Of a DNA stretch of 24,857 nucleotides, positions 21,944-24,857 are shown in pieces (the stretch's first letter is position 1; every line of letters begins with the position of its first letter). The stretch spans positions 1 to 24,857 of the IMG/VR virus record IMGVR_UViG_3300048672_000349; one strand, written 5' to 3'. This DNA is from a virus. A program made the position numbers and the translations under genes. The notes under the pieces were generated by a model that was not told the origin of the DNA, made no database searches, and was given only the letters and a program-made list of their open reading frames with translations.

Positions 21944-24350
21944 CGTCTATAATCTCGTCTTGCTGTAAGTTTTCATCGGCTGTATTTTCAAACCAGCGGG
22001 ATTTTCTCAAGTATATCAAAGCCTGGGTAACTGTGTCGCAATTATGAACAAGTATCCCATTTGCAAAATAACAGTGCGGATATTCTACGCTAAGATTGAA
22101 TACTGGCTGCATAGTATGGATGGATAAATTTGTATTTACCTCTTCTATATCCACTTTCTTGAATTTGGCATTTTGAAGAGCAGAATGTATTTCTGATATT
22201 CTTGTACTCAAACTCTGTACCGCACCAAAAACATAATTTAACGCCTTTGACCGTAGCCCTTGACTTAGCAAGTGCTTGTTTTGCTTTTTCTGCTCTAAGA
22301 CTTGTGATTGCATTATTCCTGTGCCATTCTCTTCCTGCTTCTGACCTATGCCACTCGACTGTAAGCGGTCTGATTTTTTGCATGTGAATGGCACGCGCTT
22401 CTGAATCAATTCTTTTAGGCATTGCCCTATGCACGCTACGCGGTAAGCATTCAAGATTTGAATAATCGTTATTAAACGTATTGCCATCAATATGGTTGAT
22501 TTCGTGGTTTTCAGGAACTTCTTTGCCGCTATAGAATCTCCAAATATCAACATGTAAACCCTTTGGCTTATCAAGCCTGTTTTTCCTTTCTGACAAATAG
22601 TATTTACTATGCTCGGCAATTCTTCTGTATATCCTTCCGTTAAACTCAACTTTCCTAGGAAAGCAATTCGGATTAGGCTGCATATTTTTATCTCCAATAG
22701 TTTAGATGCTTGAGTTACTGTATCAAGTCTAACATAGCCATTGTCGAATGTAAAAATAGGATGGTCTTTAGTTCCTGTTAATGACTTAAAGTTCATTACG
22801 TCCCTAATCCCAGTACACCCATGAGCCAATACTTTTTTAAATCCCATTGGAGTCAATACTTCATCATTATCCGTAATATTTTCTATACGAATATTGCCTC
22901 TTTTTGTTGCAATCATTGTACCTGCAATAAAACAGTAATCAGCACATGGCGGTTGACCGTGTGGAAACGCGGACACAATACCTATAAATTCGTCTACCCA
23001 ATCGCGGCTAGGCGTGTACACTAACCCCATTTCAAAAATAGGCGTGATAGAGTGCGCCCTGCTTATTTTGTCTTCTCCTTTCCCTGGCGAGTAAGATTTT
23101 ATCGTACCCTGCACAGCGTCTTTTAAATCTTGTATGAGGCTCAAACCTGTGGCTTTTGCTTCAATCAAATTCAAATCAGGCTTAAACTTTTTGTCTAAAT
23201 CAATCATCTTTTGTCTCAACTCTGGATAACCGACTTTATCAGCCCACCTGCCAAGAAGCATTATACAGTACCGCTTGCGCTGCGGATGCCAGAATATCCC
23301 CCACCGTGTACAAGCTGAATATGCCGCTGTCTTTGAATCTTTTTCGCTGAATGCTGTATCATAACTATGAAATACCCACTGACAAACAGGCAATGATTCA
23401 TCAGACGCCCACTTGCGCCAGTAGTGAGTTTTGATAATACCTCCTCCCTCAGGAACTGGTCGCTGTTGTAGCTGTGCAGATGTTCCGTGAGTACCTAAAT
23501 CTTCCTTGAGCGATTTAACAGACTTTGCTGAAAACTTTGCTGGGAATAACAGCTCTCCTTTTTTTGTTCGCGGGTCGTTTAGCTCTGGTCTTCCAATATC
23601 TTTGCCAGCGTCAAAAGACGGTGTCCCTTCGTATTCCATCGGAATCGATAACACTGTCCAGTGCGAATTTACTTTTTTTAGCAAATGCCCTGCCAAATCG
23701 TCTTCATGAACACGCTGCATAATCAGCAATACACCAGACTTTTCAAGGTCGTTTAGCCGTGATGATAGAGACCTGTCCCATGTATCATTAACACCAGACC
23801 TGATAACATCAGAGTATGATTTTTTAGCATCAATCGGATCGTCGATCAAAAGACAATCTCCACGTTTGCCAGTATTTGATGCTGTTATCCCCTGCGATTG
23901 CCTAAATCCGCCTTGCTCATTAACAAAAAGCGTTTTTTCGTTTTGTGCGCGTCTAAGATTATTGCCCCATTTCGACTGATACCATTCGCTTGTAACAATG
24001 TCCTTCATCCTCAACGCGTCGCGTATTGCTAACCCTTGTTCGTTAGTAATCGATAAATAACGCGTATCGCCATTATGTATCCAAGTCCAAGCTGGGTACA
24101 TAACAGCTACCAAGATACTTTTTAGTGTTCCTGGCGGAATGTTAATAATCAGCCTCTTATCTGGCAATTCATTGTTATGAAACGCCATCAAATAACCGCA
24201 AATCGTGTCTAAATGCCAATTCCAAATCAACGAAGTTGACTTTTCAATGATATGCCACGCTGATTTTACAAACTGAGATAACGACTGTTCACAAGCTATT
24301 TTTTCAGCCTGTCTTAGTGTTTCCAGCTCTTTAAGCGTTACATCAGACAT
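21936..24350 (-). CDS. terL: Terminase large subunit interrupted by an intein
   Basis: The precursor has 804 residues; removal of the intein (473-770) would leave 506. The ATPase domain has a Walker A-like loop IPPGTLKS (71-78) and Walker B CLLIDD (166-171). The nuclease domain has D331 (HSYDTAF), E397 (LNLIEAKA) and the third motif split by the intein between ADY (470-472) and CDTVTQAL (771-778). The mature enzyme pumps DNA into the prohead and cuts it, so packaging should depend on splicing. The start overlaps the small terminase stop, with AAGGT upstream. The C-terminus EIIDDD precedes the portal start. A complete HNH gene lies inside the intein in another frame (22090-22683). Confidence 0.93.
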   Translation of the reverse strand: MSDVTLKELETLRQAEKIACEQSLSQFVKSAWHIIEKSTSLIWNWHLDTICGYLMAFHNNELPDKRLIINIPPGTLKSILVAVMYPAWTWIHNGDTRYLSITNEQGLAIRDALRMKDIVTSEWYQSKWGNNLRRAQNEKTLFVNEQGGFRQSQGITASNTGKRGDCLLIDDPIDAKKSYSDVIRSGVNDTWDRSLSSRLNDLEKSGVLLIMQRVHEDDLAGHLLKKVNSHWTVLSIPMEYEGTPSFDAGKDIGRPELNDPRTKKGELLFPAKFSAKSVKSLKEDLGTHGTSAQLQQRPVPEGGGIIKTHYWRKWASDESLPVCQWVFHSYDTAFSEKDSKTAAYSACTRWGIFWHPQRKRYCIMLLGRWADKVGYPELRQKMIDLDKKFKPDLNLIEAKATGLSLIQDLKDAVQGTIKSYSPGKGEDKISRAHSITPIFEMGLVYTPSRDWVDEFIGIVSAFPHGQPPCADYCFIAGTMIATKRGNIRIENITDNDEVLTPMGFKKVLAHGCTGIRDVMNFKSLTGTKDHPIFTFDNGYVRLDTVTQASKLLEIKICSLIRIAFLGKLSLTEGYTEELPSIVNTICQKGKTGLISQRVYMLIFGDSIAAKKFLKTTKSTILMAIRLITIIQILNAYRVACIGQCLKELIQKRVPFTCKKSDRLQSSGIGQKQEENGTGIMQSQVLEQKKQNKHLLSQGLRSKALNYVFGAVQSLSTRISEIHSALQNAKFKKVDIEEVNTNLSIHTMQPVFNLSVEYPHCYFANGILVHNCDTVTQALIYLRKSRWFENTADENLQQDEIIDDD
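22090..22683 (-). CDS. HNH homing endonuclease nested in the intein in another frame
   Basis: The 197-residue protein has an HNH core at about 60-85: HEINHIDGNTFNNDYSNLEC, then PRSVHRAM. The probable metal and catalytic residues are H64, N76 and H85. A conserved phage-HNH helix pair (SEAGREWHRNN) lies at about 114-124. A zinc finger Cys-X2-Cys-X13-Cys-X3-Cys (C151, C154, C168, C172) closes the domain. The gene has its own start and ribosome binding site (GGAG eight bases before ATG 22683) and an upstream stop seven codons before the ATG, so it is not an in-frame extension. It lies wholly inside the intein, in a frame shifted from the terminase frame. The last ~22 residues overlap the intein's C-terminal splicing domain. 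It probably cuts unoccupied terminase genes to spread the intein (inference). Confidence 0.9.
   Translation of the reverse strand: MQPNPNCFPRKVEFNGRIYRRIAEHSKYYLSERKNRLDKPKGLHVDIWRFYSGKEVPENHEINHIDGNTFNNDYSNLECLPRSVHRAMPKRIDSEARAIHMQKIRPLTVEWHRSEAGREWHRNNAITSLRAEKAKQALAKSRATVKGVKLCFWCGTEFEYKNIRNTFCSSKCQIQESGYRRGKYKFIHPYYAASIQS
22691..22696 (-). promoter_or_regulatory. Ribosome binding site of the nested HNH gene
   Basis: The minus strand reads TGGAGA here with GGAG ending eight bases before the ATG at 22683. Because the terminase frame runs through the same DNA, this site also encodes Leu-Glu-Ile of the intein. Its quality argues that the endonuclease is translated on its own from within the terminase message. 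Confidence 0.65.
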
Positions 24351-24756
24351 TTAACCTTGCTGCAATTTCTTTTGCTTCGCGTGTTATTTCTTCGTTTGAA
24401 GATTCGATTGATCCGCTGTGTTCGATTTCAATCTTTTGCGGCTGATTGTCGCCTATCATGTCACTAAAAACCTTAATAGCGTTGATTCTGTCACTGTCCT
24501 TTTCGCCACCTTTCCCAATATCTTTTAACACCTGTAGCCGCTCAATACGTGGAAATAATAGCAGTTCAGCGAGTTGATCGCGCATCTGTTGTATTCTGCG
24601 GGCAACTTTAGGGTTATTCATAAGCTTGTAAGCTTCACCGCTTGCCGCGCCATCACTCATATTTTCTGCATCATAAGCACGTCTATATGATTCTAACTGA
24701 GTGCACCCATCAACAATATTCTGACAAAAATCCTCTTGTTTTTTTGTTAGTGCCAT
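24343..24756 (-). CDS. terS: Terminase small subunit
   Basis: The 137-residue protein should bind the packaging site and load the large subunit. The N-terminal region (LTKKQEDFCQNIVDGCTQLE, then SYRRAYDAENMSDGAASGEA and PKVARRIQQMR) is the usual helix-turn-helix pattern of this family. The middle helices (EKDSDRINAIKVFSDMIGDN) would form the oligomer core, and the acidic C-terminus is common for such subunits. GGTGGTG lies just before the ATG and is also coding for the end of the preceding gene. The stop overlaps the large subunit start. The order terS-terL-portal supports the call. Confidence 0.85.
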   Translation of the reverse strand: MALTKKQEDFCQNIVDGCTQLESYRRAYDAENMSDGAASGEAYKLMNNPKVARRIQQMRDQLAELLLFPRIERLQVLKDIGKGGEKDSDRINAIKVFSDMIGDNQPQKIEIEHSGSIESSNEEITREAKEIAARLNV

Positions 24757-24757
24757 A

Positions 24758-24857
24758 TCACCACCACATCCACCACTGAAAAAACCTGCATGACTTTAGC
24801 ATATCAGGAATATTAATTAGCTTTTCATCCACGTCTATAGACTCCGTTGATTTTGCT
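24758..24857 (-). CDS. Partial gene at right edge, C-terminal end
   Basis: A frame open from the right edge ends at TGA 24758-24760, giving 32 visible residues that end with KSCRFFQWWMWW. The unusual Trp-rich end comes from TGGTGG repeats that also serve as the ribosome binding site of the small terminase. The stop lies one base before the terminase ATG, so the genes are probably coupled. An internal GTG with a distant GGAG could instead give a small peptide. No family can be named from this fragment. Confidence 0.45.
   Translation of the reverse strand, partial: AKSTESIDVDEKLINIPDMLKSCRFFQWWMWW

Larger units (their letters stand above)
22041..22934 (-). mobile_element. Intein in the terminase nuclease domain (298 residues)
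   Basis: The intein begins with Cys 473 in CFIAGTMIATKRGNIRIENI (block A). The block B TxxH is at TKDHPIFTF (527-535). It ends with the penultimate His and Asn 770 in HCYFANGILVHN (block F/G) before Cys 771, the nucleophile of the C-extein. All residues needed for splicing are therefore present. The N-terminal splicing part covers about 83 residues before the HNH ORF, and the C-terminal part begins near KKVDIEEVNTNL (about 731). Between them the intein frame encodes about 175 residues of basic, featureless sequence (for example QKGKTGLISQRVYM), a by-product of the HNH gene in another frame. No in-frame DOD or HNH endonuclease is seen. Confidence 0.93.

Noticed and set aside
22041-22934. Group I intron instead of an intein in the terminase
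   Set aside because: The frame continues through the insert, and protein-splicing blocks A, B, F and G are all present with Cys1, His-Asn and Cys+1.
3292-24756. Many plus-strand ORFs of 60-150 codons opposite the late operon
   Set aside because: They overlap well-supported minus-strand virion genes, and their products have low-complexity or random composition.

Overview
This window reads as part of the genome of a tailed, double-stranded DNA bacteriophage (Caudoviricetes), most likely a short-tailed podovirus-like phage of a bacterium that uses Shine-Dalgarno initiation. The reasons are a head-assembly cluster in the usual order (small terminase, large terminase, portal, scaffold, decoration protein, major capsid protein), an adaptor/tail-hub/fiber module, and three large proteins at the end of the operon that look like internal or DNA-ejection proteins. 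No tape-measure or major tail-tube gene is visible. Gene spacing is extremely tight, with many ATGA and TAATG stop/start overlaps. No integrase, polymerase or recognisable lysis gene lies in this window, and I cannot name the host.

Region 1 (1-3286, plus strand) is a cassette of small genes, probably early or middle. It holds a Gly-Ser/Gly-Tyr/Gly-Asp repeat protein built from 48 hexanucleotide units, small membrane peptides, three unrecognised proteins, a complete dUTPase and a small four-cysteine zinc-finger protein. It converges on the late operon, with five bases between the two facing stop codons.

Region 2 (3292-15073, minus strand) is the tail and ejection half of the late operon. In transcription order it holds an adaptor-like protein, two small fiber/neck-type proteins, a long Asn/Thr-rich fiber, a 43-residue membrane protein, a gp10-like tail-hub candidate, a 15-residue glycine-lysine peptide, two receptor-binding-type proteins (one strongly AT-rich), and the three ejection-type proteins.

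Region 3 (15082-24857, minus strand) is the head and packaging half. In transcription order it holds the end of an unknown gene, the small terminase, the large terminase, the portal, a 62-63 residue protein, an abnormally long tRNA-like gene, a GroES-like co-chaperonin, scaffold, a conserved head protein, a decoration-type protein, the major capsid protein, another structural protein and an AT-rich acidic protein of unknown role.

The most striking element is in the large terminase. A 298-residue intein interrupts the third nuclease motif. Inside the intein DNA, in a different reading frame and with its own ribosome binding site, lies a complete HNH homing endonuclease gene. The terminase/intein frame stays open through the whole endonuclease gene, so about 600 bases are read in two frames. 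Standard mobile inteins carry the endonuclease fused in frame, so this nested architecture deserves a close look.
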